The position numbers and the translations under genes were made by a program. DNA of 64,000 bases from Emergomyces orientalis (lineage: Eukaryota > Ascomycota > Eurotiomycetes > Onygenales > Ajellomycetaceae). The notes below the pieces were generated by a model. That model was not told where the DNA came from. It did no database searches and saw only the letters and a program-made list of their open reading frames with translations. Positions 22,946-34,717 of this stretch are shown piece after piece (the first letter of the stretch is position 1; every line of letters starts with the position of its first letter). Location of the stretch: the NCBI GenBank assembly GCA_002110485.1, contig MOWL01000088.1, forward strand, positions 1,240,001 to 1,304,000. Direction: 5' to 3'.

Positions 22946-24685
22946 ATGACTTCGTTCAGCACAAACCGAGAGCAGCGAAGCGAAGCACCACGCCGGCTTG
23001 TCCTCTGCTTCGACGGCACTGGGAATAGTTTTCAGGCGAACGAGTCAGATACAAATGTTGTTAAAATATATGATATGCTAAACCGTTTTGACAAGAACCA
23101 GTTCCATTACTATCAACGTTAGTATAGAATTCACCCAAACCCCCAAATACACACGTTTTCTTCGCTCGAGCTTCACTCAATTCGTAATATTAGATGCTCA
23201 TTCAGCTTACTTTTAGCCGGAATTGGGACGTTTGATGCTGGCTCTAGTAGCTCTGGTACATCATTATTAGAACGAGTGAGAGCCAGTATCGGATCGATGA
23301 TGGACCAAGCCATTGGCACCACTTTCGAATATCATGTCTCCGCTGGTTATAAATTCCTGATGAGATTTTACTCACCTGGCGACGCAATATATATCTTCGG
23401 GTTCTCTCGTGGGGCATATACGGCACGGTTCCTGGCAGAGATGATCAACGTCATCGGCCTCCTCTCACAGGGAAACGAAGATATGATTCGCTTCGCTTTC
23501 CAGTCCTTCAGCGAAGTTCAACGGAAACGGGGCAAACTCAACAAGAGCGCAAAGGAGCGCGAACATGAACGATACTTAGAGCACTTCAAGAGGACGTTTT
23601 GTCGTCGCGATGTTAAGGTGTATTTCCTTGGCCTTTTTGACTGTGTGAACAGTGTCGGCCAGTTTGAAGTTCCTTTCCGGCGACAATCCTATCGCTATAT
23701 TGCCACGGTAAAAACAACTGCTTCCCTCAATGAAATACATATTGTTCTGTTCTTGTTTTTCTAACGTGAAATCAAGCCACCGGCGGTCCACATCCGCCAC
23801 GCAGTGTCCATCCACGAACGCCGGCTCAAGTTCAAACCAGCTCTCTTCCTATTCGAAAAGGAACATAAAGATTCAGACATCCACGAAGTATGGTTCGCAG
23901 GAAATCACTGCGATGTTGGCGGAGGGTTTCACTATGAAGGCCCCGGAAAACATCTTCTGTCCGACATTTCCTTGGCTTGGATGATTGATCAAGTGAATGC
24001 TCTCGAAGACCAGCCTGCAGGCAAGCTGGCATTTGACCAGGAGACCATTAATCAGAGAGGCCACATGAGAGCGGGCCATACACCCGTGCTACTACCAACC
24101 CACGGCCTACCCTCCCACACCCCACGTGAATCGGTTCTCAAAGAAAGGAGACCGCACGACTTCCTCGCTTTCGATCGCGGCGTAACACGTTTTGCAACGA
24201 TAATGTGGTGGATTTTGGGTATGTCTATACCATCATATATAGTTTACATTATCTCCAATTCCTAATGTTATCGCCTCATTAACACCCTATCTTATGCTAA
24301 ACACACAGAAATCCTCCCTCTATTCACCCGCCTGGAACTCGAACATGGAGAATGGATCCCCCGTTACTGGCCTCCAAACCTCGGGGCCACCCGTGACATA
24401 CCCCGAGACGCCAAAATTCACTGTTCCGTAGTGCAGATGTATAAGTCCGGTGTGCTGGCCGAAATGCCGCGGCTTGGTGGCGACCTACCTCCATTTCTTG
24501 AGGATCCTATAATGCTCATAAAAACACTACCGTTCCTACTCTTGCGGATGCTGATACCTTGGAACTGGATCTACCGCTGGAGGATGCAAAAGCGAATTCC
24601 ACCGAAAACGCAAGAAGCCATAAAGAAGAAAATCACAAGAGTTGTGGAATCGCATGGAGCGCGATCATGGAGCTGGACCTATTGA
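22946..24685 (+). CDS. DUF2235 / Tle1-like lipase-fold hydrolase
   Basis: Four exons, 22946-23117, 23217-23707, 23777-24218 and 24309-24685, encode 493 residues. Family hallmarks are present: RRLVLCFDGTGN near residue 20, PGIGTF after the first junction, the nucleophile elbow IFGFSRGAYTAR (G-x-S-x-G), and FAGNHCDVGGG containing the catalytic-type His/Asp. DUF2235 is shared by fungal proteins of unknown role and bacterial type VI phospholipase effectors, so ester or phospholipid hydrolysis is a reasonable inference, not a demonstrated activity. The C-terminal part has a hydrophobic stretch (LPFLLLRMLIPWNWIYRW) that could bind a membrane. It is divergent from the fatty-acid oxygenase gene. Confidence 0.9.
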
Positions 24686-26713
24686 CTAACGGGTGCCTCC
24701 TGCTGCATGTAGGTTAACAAGCATTGTGAAACAGTTATGGTATATTATAGAATACCTTCATGGCTAACTGTTCGTCAGCCATGCTGTGGTTAGTATTGCA
24801 ATAAGGACACTTTAAATCTTTTTTTTAATTTTTAATTTTTAATTTTTAAACTGCTTCGGTTCTACCGCGTAACTGTTTCCTGCATGCACACTAGTATTTG
24901 GATTAAAAATGAGGTCAAGAAAAGGTCGCCCGACTAAACCCCAATTAGCTTAGCGCACCGTTTAGCGGTCTTAATTTGGGCGTCATATGGCCTAGTGCGG
25001 ACATAAATATCAATGTCGATCATTCAGGATGTCGCGCCATCACAATGAGTTATATTGGTTGGCTTTGTAACATTTACTCAAGGAGTGGCTGAAATATATT
25101 CCGGTGGAGATTTTGTTGCCGCCATGCAAATCTGTGGGCATCACTGTGGGCATCATGTGTAGATCAGTACTATTTTCACAAATTTTCCCCTACCAATATC
25201 GCGCTGAGCAAAATACCCACTACAAAAAACCTAGTATGATTTTTCACTTCAGCCCAAAATGCGATCTTGGGAGCACCTCGTCCCGTGGCCGAGCTGTAGC
25301 GGTGTAATTCCGTAGCTTGCCCGCGTCCATTAACTAAAATATGAGGGAATGGAGTTGCGTTTTTTGAAAAACCAACCAGATGTGATGTAATGTCACCTTG
25401 TTGCATAAATGAACAGATGTCGGCTTTCGTTTGGTGCATCCCGGATGAGGTGTACGATATTTCGCTTTGTTCAAGTGTCTTTTTTAAAGAAACACTGACA
25501 CATTCGAAGTGTGAATTTGGCGTAAACTGAATTTTCGGAAAGGAGGTACATACATATAGAGAGCTTCCGTGGGTTTAGGCCAGATACAGTGAGTTGGAAT
25601 TGTACCCATAATTTTTTAGCAATTTCGATGGATGCGTGCGAATGTCAGTCGTGTCAAACCTCAGCTTACTTTTTAAGTTTATTTCCATGTTTGATTCGCT
25701 TAGGTCCCTCCGTTTCCAGGTGTGGCATGTGGCGGCTTTTTGCAAACTTGCACTGTCTGGGAGAGCCTAGGTTCAGGTTCTTCAAGTTGTGAATCGATGT
25801 TCGTTTTCTATGCGAAGTACTCCACGGGATCGTGGGTCGCATGGTGACTCCCACTACAGGCCTCGTTCTGAATTTTGGAATTCTCACGATAGCATAAGCA
25901 GTCAATGACATCGCTGTCTGCGCTTTGCTCCTGTACCTGGCATTTCAATACGCAGGTAAACAAGCCAATTATATTGTTGCTTCCAATGTATCATTTGATT
26001 TCGTTAAGAGGTTAAGCTCGTCTCCATTGCCTCAGAAAGTATACCCCATGGTCACCGGTAGTCAAACCATCCCCAACTAATGGCGTGCTAACCGCTGAAG
26101 ATCCTGTGATCGGCAGCGTATGAGTAGCTTTTTTTTAATGCAGTGAGCCAGTTTGGCCATTGTGCTTTGTATTGGAAGAAATTTTTGGAGCTCGCGATCG
26201 GCCACGTAGCTATGAGCAATGGCTAGCAGAGAAAAGGCTACCACGGCTCCAATTCGAACTGCGCAGGCAGCCCTGGATACTGGGGTGAGCTCTGAAGCTC
26301 CTAGCAATAATTCTCTCTCGCCTTTCATACTTTTTGAGGATTCGAAAGATTTCAGTGCTCTGCATACAAGATCCCGCTCGATTTCCAGAGGAGTGCTCTG
26401 GCCTCTCATACGGGCGGGGTATCTGAGAAGACCCGAGATTGTTACGTGGAGCAAGAAAGTACCTATCACGGTATGCGTAGGTCTCGTTAATACGAAATCT
26501 ATTCGTCGTTGGTGAATAGCATCGTTTGCGGAAATGGCGCTGTTCGTGCACGTTAGCTCCATTAACTCCTCAAAAGGAAAAATGATAGCACTAATGCCTC
26601 AAATATATCATTGATGGAAACTGAAATCATTCCCATGGCTTTCTGTATTTCCTTTTCTTGGACGTGTTCTATTTAGTTTTGTGTCTCACTTTTCCTGGAT
26701 ATAAATATCGCAT
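24686..26713. other. 2 kb intergenic region with a tandem AT repeat
   Basis: The stretch 24823-24850 is a tandem TTTTTAA repeat. No well-supported gene was found; one 161-codon minus-strand frame (26077-26562) is listed separately. Confidence 0.4.
26077..26562 (-). CDS. Hypothetical protein, 161 residues (doubtful)
   Basis: An ATG-started frame divergent from the peroxygenase gene, 151 bases from its start codon. It has a mixed, protein-like composition with a hydrophobic patch (RIGAVVAFSLLAIAHSYV) and a basic C-terminus, but no family I recognise. It overlaps other open frames on both strands, which weakens the case. It may be a chance frame or a relic. Confidence 0.25.
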   Translation of the reverse strand: MELTCTNSAISANDAIHQRRIDFVLTRPTHTVIGTFLLHVTISGLLRYPARMRGQSTPLEIERDLVCRALKSFESSKSMKGERELLLGASELTPVSRAACAVRIGAVVAFSLLAIAHSYVADRELQKFLPIQSTMAKLAHCIKKKLLIRCRSQDLQRLARH

Positions 26714-27698
26714 ATGGGGCTCTTCCGCGCAATGTTGACGGCTGTGGTAGCGGTGTTCCTTAGGTATATCAGTCTGGTGACTGCTGAAGTGGATTACACG
26801 CAGTGGCATCCACCAGGGCCGGATGATAGTAAGATATCTGGTCAAATGTCTCTTGAGGTAATACGCGGCGCTGACAACTTTGGCAGTCCGTGGGCCATGC
26901 CCTGCGCTCAATAGTCTTGCAAACCATGGCATACTGCCTCACAACGGCAAGCGAATGACTTATCCAATCTTGATTAAAGGCATATTGGAAGGGTTAAATG
27001 TTGGATTCGACCTCACCCTTGTTGCCGGTACTGGGGGGATGCTAGGGGCGAAAAACCCGCTTCAGCTTTACTTCAACTTAAACGATCTCTCTAACCACGA
27101 TTTGTTTGCCGAGCACGACGCAAGCCTATCCCGAAGTGATATTTTTTTCGGTGACAATAACGCCTTCAACACGACGATCTGGCAGAACGTTCTCGATTAT
27201 TTCAAGGAGGACAAAGCAGTAAGCTTTACGGCAGCTGCTAGCGCACGGCTACATCGAATCAAAACGGAAAGCGAACGAAATCCCGACTTTACGTTTAATG
27301 CGAAGGACCTTATCATTAGCTATACTGAAACTGCGCAGTATTTAAGTGTGTTTGGGGACCCTGTTACAGGAAATCCTCCAGTAGACTGGATTAGGATTTT
27401 CTTTGGTAAGTAAATTCAGGATCCTTAGTATACTTAGGTATGCATCAGTATATTTCATGCCAGTTTTCTAATCTAGAACACAGAACAAGAACGATTACCA
27501 TATAATGAGGGATGGCGGCGACCACGCATACAAACGAACGCAGTAACCCTTGTTCCGTTAATTGTACGGCTCATGGCAGCTGGAGGGGAAATCCTTCCGG
27601 AGGGGTTGCGGATGGCGGAAAACACTTTAACAAAAATTTTGACGGGTCAGCCCATAGAGGCCTTGATCGGAAGACTCCCATTCATAAATAAGTTATAA
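26714..27698 (+). CDS. Secreted heme-thiolate peroxidase (chloroperoxidase / unspecific peroxygenase family)
   Basis: Three exons, 26714-26828, 26887-27405 and 27484-27698, encode 282 residues. A signal peptide spans the first 24 or so residues. The heme-thiolate motif is intact: Cys43 in RGPCPALNSLANHG, and the acid-base motif Glu114-His115-Asp116 in AEHDASLSR, the pattern of short chloroperoxidase/peroxygenase enzymes. Intron 1 is GTAAGA...CTGAC...CAG, and intron 2 joins TTT-G to AA-CAAGAACG, giving QERLPYNEGWRRP, the conserved C-terminal helix. Such enzymes use peroxide to halogenate or oxygenate aromatics, alkanes or fatty acids outside the cell. It lies beyond the Ppo/DUF2235 pair, an arrangement that hints at lipid oxidation. 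Confidence 0.9.
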
Positions 27699-28123
27699 AC
27701 GAAGAAATTAGGGGTTCCAAAGCCAGTTCTGGGGAAACTGGACTTCTGCCTTTACTTTCAATTTGTTTCCTCCACTCCAAGTGGTGTTTTTTGGGAATAT
27801 ATATGACCATGTACGTATGTGAATATACGCTTCGTGGTGGTCCATAGGATAGGAATAGCAACAATAATTCCCCCCATTTAAGGATGTTAAAGATGTGGTA
27901 TATTGCGTGACGTTGAACATGCGAGTGTTTGGCGGGGCAAATAATTAAATATTCTGCTTAGTCACCACCAATTCCCGCTGCGATATCCACTCCGAGCTTC
28001 CAGAGCTTCCAACCTCCAAACAAAAACAGCAGAACTAACTACTCTGATATTGCTATTACACTAAACTCCCGAAGGCCAGTTTGCAGTTTTATCGATTAGA
28101 CCGGAAGTCGCCTTGCATTTGCA
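27699..28123. other. Short intergenic region
   Basis: 3' UTR of the peroxygenase gene and promoter of the next gene; nothing else was seen. Confidence 0.5.
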
Positions 28124-29285
28124 ATGGAAGTGCTCCACAACCCCCCGGAAGCCTCCTCATTTATTCCTCTTGCTGAGCACCAATCGCACACCCCAGCATC
28201 GTTTTATTCAGGCCCTCCGATCCTGCACCATTTGAGCGAACAATGCAAAATAGTAATTTTGGAAAGAGAACTAAGCAAGTCCACCGCGTTGAGTGGATTG
28301 CGATCGCATGCAATGCGAGCTGAAACTATGAATGGCACCTCAGCCAGCGAACCTTCCATCTCCGCTACCAGAGCCGCCGCCGCAAGCTCGGATGGGGATA
28401 AAGAAATTGTGATAGATGGGGTCGATGTTTGGGTAACATCTGAGTATGAACATACCCTTTCCTGCGCAAAAATATATATTCGTCCAAGAATACGAGCAAC
28501 CCTGACATACAAACAGACGCCTCCTGCTCTACTCCCAGCGTTCCAAAACCGGTGTCGCGATCCCATACCCATCTATCTCCCTGCATGCGATTCAGCGCCT
28601 CCGGATTCCTGGCTCCCTTTCCACCGAACCCTCATCCGCTGCAGATGACAATACCGTGCAGGGTCTATATATGCAACTTGTAACAGACAGCAATGACAAC
28701 CAAGAGGACGAGGACATGGAAGAGGATAGCACATGTCTAACAATTGTGCCTCCGCCTCCCCAATCTCAACCGCAACGTCAAGCACAAGGACAACAGCAGC
28801 AACAAGACGAGCTACTTATCGAAGAGGAAGAAAATAAACCCAGCCAAACCCCCACACAAGACCTCTTTGCCGCAGTTTCAGCCTGTTCGAACCTGCATCC
28901 TGACCCAACCTCGCAACATGGAAGCGACGAAGAGGGCAACGCGGATATGCAAGATGATCGGGCCCAACAACTGGATGGTAGTATCTTGTATCAGAACGGA
29001 CTGATCATTCCCGGCAATAGTGCGGGCGGGTTACCGCCAGCGATGCCCGGGAGTGGAGGTTGGATTACAGCGGAGAATATGCATGAGTATTTTGATGAGG
29101 AGGGGAATTGGAAAGGTGGGGATGGTAATGAGGGTGAGGTTGAAGGGCCCGGCGAAAGTTCTTTGGGACCAGGTGCGGGGACTGTTAGGCCTCGTGAGGA
29201 AGGGGGTGAAGAAAATGCGGAAGGTGGTGTTGATGCCGATGCCGTTGAGGGTGGGGAGGAGACGAAATGGAGGAGGACTGACTGA
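28124..29285 (+). CDS. ICln/Lot5-family protein (methylosome, Sm-protein assembly chaperone)
   Basis: Two exons, 28124-28443 and 28517-29285, encode 362 residues. The intron (GTATGA...CTGAC...ACAG) joins VWVTSE to RLLLYSQRSKTG, giving the PH-like ICln core with PYPSISLHAIQRL. A long acidic, Gln-rich insertion (QGQQQQQ near codons 28790-28805) separates this from the conserved C-terminal motif ITAENMHEYFDEEGNW. ICln binds Sm proteins and PRMT5 and delivers Sm rings for snRNP assembly; the older volume-regulation label also refers to this family. The acidic low-complexity C-terminus is typical. The protein is longer than the animal homologue because of the insertions. Confidence 0.88.
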
Positions 29286-30055
29286 ACGTATTTTTGGAGG
29301 GATTTTCTACGTTGTGAATTCTTGGATGTTTTACGTTATTTCCTTTTAAATGCATTTTCTGGCTTTGTATTAGATACCTAGGTGGGTGGGAAAAGTGTAA
29401 CCGTAAAAAGGAAGAATGATTAAACGAAAGTAACTGGAGAAAATGGAGATTTTGACTTATTGGCAGTTCGCCTGGACTATCCAGCAATAGTAGCGCGAGA
29501 AAAACAAGAACGGCGGCCAAAACGGAAAACCACTCATACAGAATCGAACACAATGTAAAACAGACACTTCATTATTGTCCGGGAAGAAGACAAGAAGATG
29601 ATCAAAATCGTATACACTTACATCTTCCAAGGCCAAACCAAACCAATCAAAATCATATACGCAAGATAACGCGAAAACCAGCAGACATCCAGGATAATCA
29701 TTGAAGCCAACGGAATATTAACCCGTTCTTAAGAGGAAAACATACCAAGCCAGGGGGCGAACACCTAAAACGTAGGGAGAGTGGCCAAGGGGGTGCAAAG
29801 AACGAAGAAAAAGGAAAATAAAAGAAAGGAAAAGGAAAGAAAGGGAAAAAAAAAGAATGCAAAGAACATTTAAATGACATTCCAAACTGCTGTCCATAAA
29901 CTCAGACGAAATGACATAACTCACTTCCATCAGAAAACCAATACTAATGAAGATAGAGGATGCCAGCATGGTTAACTCAACTCGTCATCTACAATCTTCC
30001 AGCGGCACACTCACCTTTCCCTATCCTTCCACAAGGTAGGGCCATTCATAACCCA
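29286..30055. other. Convergent intergenic region
   Basis: Mainly AT-rich. A purine-rich AAAGGAAAA run at 29800-29855 is the only notable feature. No gene is supported. Confidence 0.5.
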
Positions 30056-32584
30056 TCACTCCTTCAAAAATCCAAACTGATCGTACATGCTCCCAGGCGT
30101 TCTTACAGTGGATGAGGTCAGCTGTTCCCCCACTCTCGTCGCCGCTTTCAACGGCGTTGAAGCCAGTGGTCCTGTAGATCTCTCTTGCTTGTCGGACGGC
30201 GATCCAGTTCCCTCTTGTTGACTGGAACTCCCCGCTACTTCCCCTTCTTCCAGCTGTTGATACTGCGATGGACTGGGTGTTGGAGTGGGAGTTTCGTTAC
30301 CATCGTCGCTTTTGCCACCGGCGTTATTGTTGTTCTCCTTGTTACTATCCTCACAATCTTCCCCATCAGAATCATCATGCATCGCGATATTAGACACAGA
30401 TTTTATGGTAGTGAGTGCTGCGCAGAATTTCGGAGGTCGCGGTCGGGATGGGGGTTGTGACAATTTAGGTAGGGGCAGAACGGGAAGGGGTCTTGGTTTT
30501 GTTGCACTCGACTCTCCTTTGTCTTGGCCCGTCAGGGGAGAGTTTTGGCGGAGAGCAAAGGCATTTTTCGCAGGGCGATCGCTGCTAATGCCGTTTCTTG
30601 CCTCAATATCCATCTTCGCGATGATGCTGGTGTAACTTTCCAAACCCGGGAAGCCAGATTCGCTGTTGATGGTTGAGGTTGAGGTTGTTGATGGGGTTGA
30701 TTCGTAGTGCTGGTCTGTAGGGGTGGTAACAATAGCGGACGTCACTGATGCGGAGCGGGCGGGTTGGGATTTAGCCTGAGGCTGGGATCGTAGGTCGATG
30801 GACGAGTTTCGACGAAGCGATGAACGACGGGGAATACTGGGTTTTCCATTAATGGGGGTTCGGGAGGGTTTTGGCGTGCTGGAAGGACTCGTTACCGACG
30901 ACATGTTCGATGCTGAGACGCGTTCGTTTGGGGAAGGTGTAGATTCCCCATCTTTATCGTCGGTCAAGTTTTGCTCGTCGTTGTCAAAAGGGTTTTGAGA
31001 ACCCTTAGCCGTAGATGGGAGTTCAAAAGCCTCTTTATTTGGGCGGATAGGAGTAACGGTTTTTACTCGAGGAGTGGATTTACATGAACTACCCTCTGGC
31101 TCTTCGATAGTTGGCGACAATGAAGTTGGAATGGGGTACTTTTGACTAATGGATACCCTAACACTCTTTCGACGTTGATGCCCCTTCTTCTGCTCGTCGA
31201 CGGATGTTTTTGCAAAGTTCAACAAGAGTGAGGAACTGGAACCCTGAGCTCGCTTGGGTGAACATCCATTGACATTTGATAGTGGTCGATTTCCTCCGTT
31301 CCTCCCGTTCTCGGTGATAGGCTTCAAGATGGCCGAATCAGCCTGTCCTTGACCCGGCCTATGGTCACTTTCAGGGCTGGAACATGAGTTCAATTCATAT
31401 ATCGGAGGTGGTTGGATCATTTGGTTACGGGTATTACTCTGAATCCGTGGATCACTCGTCAAAGAACGTGATACTCCAAAAGGAGGCACATCCAACTGGC
31501 GGGAACTGGTTGGCGCCTTGGCTCTCCATATATGAGATGGCCTTTCCGAGTAGCGCATAGATGCGCTTCTCCTGGGAGATCCACGTTCTTCAGTAAATTT
31601 GTAGGAGTTACCCGATGTAGAGCTGTACCGACGGGGTGATGACGCGTGTAGGATACGCGATACCGATCCGCTTCTGGTAGACGCTGGCAACCACCACCCA
31701 CCAGCCGATGTATACCGTTCGTGGGTCGTCGGACGGGGTTCTCTGGCAGCCTCCAAATCACCCGAGTCATTTAAGTTCTCTCCGACAGGGTCATCAAGGA
31801 TTGAGCTGCCTGCAGTATCCAAACTCTTGTTTGAAAGGAGCATCGAATCGTGTCGAGTCAGATGTGGCACCCCAGGCGGGCGGAGGGCTGGCAATGGGGG
31901 TACCTCATGTTTTGGAGGAGAGCCTGGAGCTTGGCGTAGAATCGCTTCGGATCGTCTTTTGGCTAATTTGGGATCCACAATAGATGGTCCTCCTCGCATA
32001 GTTGCAGTAAGGTCATAGTATGATCCCTTTCTTGTAGCTATTGGCCATGAAGTGATACGGCCACCCGCATCCTCATCAGTATTGACTGCAGGTGGCGGAG
32101 GCTGTTTCGCCTTTGGTGTGCAGTCCGCTCGAAGTTCTGCAATAGCATGAGGGAACGAATCTATGATTTCGACACCTGAAGGGTTGGCACACGAACGTGG
32201 AGATACCATAGGTTCGAGGGGTATATCCCTACTTGATTTCTTCTGCAGCCGACGCGAATTACGCGTTGGTAGCGTCGACATACGCGAGAACCTCCTCTCA
32301 GAAGTATGGCAGGCAGGCGGCTCTAGAATATCTGGAGACACTTGCCCATGGAGATTTTCCGTGGAGCTAATTGCAGACCATTGCCTCATACCAGCGTATG
32401 GGAAAGGGAATGGGGAGTGAAATATCCCACGCGATTGGGGGTATAAATTGGAGTTCGGCCCATTGGTATGCAATATATTCTTCCGACGGTAGCGTAGGCA
32501 TAGAATAGTCACCAGCAAAACAGACAAGAAAACAGTAACAGCACAAACAACGGAAATCAGAACAACGTCACTCAGGGGAGCCAT
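30056..32584 (-). CDS. Single-pass membrane protein with a long disordered cytoplasmic tail, unknown function
   Basis: Intronless, 842 residues. Residues about 6-30 form one transmembrane helix (VVLISVVCAVTVFLSVLLV) followed directly by a basic stop (RYRRK), so the rest is probably cytoplasmic. The remaining 800 residues are Ser/Pro/Arg-rich and look disordered, with many SP/TP sites and polyproline (PPPP near residue 160), suited to kinase or SH3 binding. I do not recognise a domain. Similar architecture is seen in fungal polarity or septal membrane proteins, but that is only an analogy. The coding frame is clean over 2.5 kb with good third-position composition. Confidence 0.85.
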   Translation of the reverse strand: MAPLSDVVLISVVCAVTVFLSVLLVTILCLRYRRKNILHTNGPNSNLYPQSRGIFHSPFPFPYAGMRQWSAISSTENLHGQVSPDILEPPACHTSERRFSRMSTLPTRNSRRLQKKSSRDIPLEPMVSPRSCANPSGVEIIDSFPHAIAELRADCTPKAKQPPPPAVNTDEDAGGRITSWPIATRKGSYYDLTATMRGGPSIVDPKLAKRRSEAILRQAPGSPPKHEVPPLPALRPPGVPHLTRHDSMLLSNKSLDTAGSSILDDPVGENLNDSGDLEAAREPRPTTHERYTSAGGWWLPASTRSGSVSRILHASSPRRYSSTSGNSYKFTEERGSPRRSASMRYSERPSHIWRAKAPTSSRQLDVPPFGVSRSLTSDPRIQSNTRNQMIQPPPIYELNSCSSPESDHRPGQGQADSAILKPITENGRNGGNRPLSNVNGCSPKRAQGSSSSLLLNFAKTSVDEQKKGHQRRKSVRVSISQKYPIPTSLSPTIEEPEGSSCKSTPRVKTVTPIRPNKEAFELPSTAKGSQNPFDNDEQNLTDDKDGESTPSPNERVSASNMSSVTSPSSTPKPSRTPINGKPSIPRRSSLRRNSSIDLRSQPQAKSQPARSASVTSAIVTTPTDQHYESTPSTTSTSTINSESGFPGLESYTSIIAKMDIEARNGISSDRPAKNAFALRQNSPLTGQDKGESSATKPRPLPVLPLPKLSQPPSRPRPPKFCAALTTIKSVSNIAMHDDSDGEDCEDSNKENNNNAGGKSDDGNETPTPTPSPSQYQQLEEGEVAGSSSQQEGTGSPSDKQERSTGPLASTPLKAATRVGEQLTSSTVRTPGSMYDQFGFLKE

Positions 32585-34717
32585 TGATTTTTCACATTCA
32601 AAGGTTGGTTAGCATCAGTACAAGGCTTCTCGAGCGCGTTGATACTAGCTGAGGACAAAGACTTGGACGGTCGGAAAAGAAGCTAAGCTGCAAACAATTC
32701 GAAGCGTGCCAGAACAGGAGTGAGGGGCAAAGGAAGAAACAATCTTTCAGTAAAATGAAACAAGACAAACAAAAACACTTTTGTTGCCACTTTATGTGGC
32801 CATTCTCTGACTCAGAGACAGGTTGTCATGGCACCAGCAGTGCTTGAATGCAGCTCTGCTCATCATGTTGAAGCACCTGAACTGAACAATCATTTCTATC
32901 TTCAAATGACAATATGCAATCTTACACTGTGTAATTACAGGTTCAGAAGCACTTCACAACATTATACTGAAAGAAGAAAATCTGTGCTATCAGAGCATTA
33001 TTGATATCACCTAGTTGTATATAGAACTGTGATGAATTGTCAAGCATCATCACAAAGCAAGCAGGCAAGCACAAAGGAAATTGCAACATTGTGTATAGAG
33101 CGGATAATCTTGTCAAAGAAATTGGGCCAGCTCCAATACCAGAGACACACAGCCTACTTCATATCTGGCAGTCAATCTCAGGACATACCAAGGCCTGAGC
33201 CAGGAATAAAGTTGGTGATTTCAAGCGGATTCCCAAGGGCTTTGCAAAAATTCGAAGGGCAAGAAGTTGGACTGGTGTATCCATTGAAGCCCCCAAGCAC
33301 TTTTGAAAGCACTCATGATTATAGCCAAGGCCATATTTACTGACATTCTTGTGTTTGAAATAAGATGAAATAGGAGAAGAAAAGAAACGATGTTGGAGAA
33401 GTTGGGATTTTCCCCATAGTACGATTATGTAATCGCAACCTTGCAAATCCTTTCTCCATCTTCCATTCCTTTTCACCATCAATTACAACACCTATCTGAC
33501 TGACGCACTATCCCTCTCAACGCCCGCCTTATTCTCCTCCTTCTTTTTCATCTGACGATACTGGTAACCGCCACTAATCCATCCTGATTTAAAACAAACA
33601 GGTGGGGATTTAGCAGCAAAGTAGTAACTACTGGGGCTGAGAGCATGCCCAGCCAGTCAATCAATCATCCCCGCAAGGTCGCTCTAAATTGACATGCCAA
33701 TGTAACCAGGCCCCATAAAACACATCTGTCTCCCCTTTCTCCCCCTTTCTCCCCTCTTCTCCCATTCTGCTGGCCGAGAATGATCAAATAACAGCGAGGC
33801 ATCCTTTCTCCACCGCTGCTGTCAGACAGCGGACGTGCAACCCAACCCCTCACGCCAATGAGCTTCCATATTTTCCCCAGTCTCGCTTGAGGGCTCCAGT
33901 TTTTTCTTTCATTTCAAATGCGGACTCGGGTTGAGATTGGCGTGTTAAACAAGCAGTAAAATGCAGAGCTAACTGAACAGCGTTCAATGAGATATCAGCT
34001 ATAGGCTCTCTCCTTTCTCTCTTTTTTTTAAGGAGCAACCTGTATCTGATTACTGAGAGCAAGGGATACAATTGGTCCAGTTCGGCTATGCAATTCAATA
34101 AAGCACCCCCCGCGGAAGCTCCCCTGACGAGCCCCAGCCACCGACGTCATGACGAAAATGGCCAATTGTCTCCGATCCATGCCATGCCATGCCATGCCTA
34201 CTGCTGTAGGTTGATTATACATGATAAATGGAAGCAGAGTAATTCTCAGTAGAGATTTGTGTAGCCCGCAATATGCCGATTTTTGAACATCTTCTACACA
34301 CCCCTACGGAGTATCACAAATTGCATGATTAAAACTCTCGTAGCTAGATCTGCTCTGAAACCCTGCTCCATGCCTAGGTAGCTTTAAAGTCCTCTGCCCC
34401 ATATATATATATATATATATATCTCCCAAGATCCTTTGTTAAGAATATCAGTTCTGACATCAATGTTCCACTGTTCCTCCCGTGCCCCGCGGACTTCTAA
34501 TAGTTTTGCTCTTTCTGTTCTCCTCCCCGCTCATCACACTCTCTCACAGGCCTAAAAATCAACAAATATATCGTTCGTTCCTCCACAACTACCAAGAAAA
34601 AGAAAAAAAAAAAAACACATCTCCATCTCCAAAAGAAGAAGAGAACCCGCCTTGATCTTCATATACCTAACATTTAGATACCTACCTAGGTAGTTTCTAC
34701 CTTTACTCTTATCCAAA
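32585..34717. other. 2.1 kb intergenic region with simple repeats
   Basis: No complete gene. Notable items are a CCATG pentamer tandem at 34177-34199 and an AT dinucleotide tract at 34401-34422, about 300 bases before the next start. A minus-strand open segment at 33492-33583 (about 30 residues, GGYQYRQMKKKEE, preceded by a CAG acceptor) could be a terminal exon of an unrecognised small gene, but no upstream exon was convincing. Confidence 0.4.

Noticed and set aside
30056..32584. Opposite-strand frames within the disordered membrane protein gene
   Set aside because: The 842-codon minus-strand frame starts with a clear membrane helix and is continuous; the plus-strand frames are short shadows.
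34177..34422. CCATG tandem and AT tract as a CRISPR or satellite array
   Set aside because: Very short simple repeats with no spacers; ordinary microsatellites.
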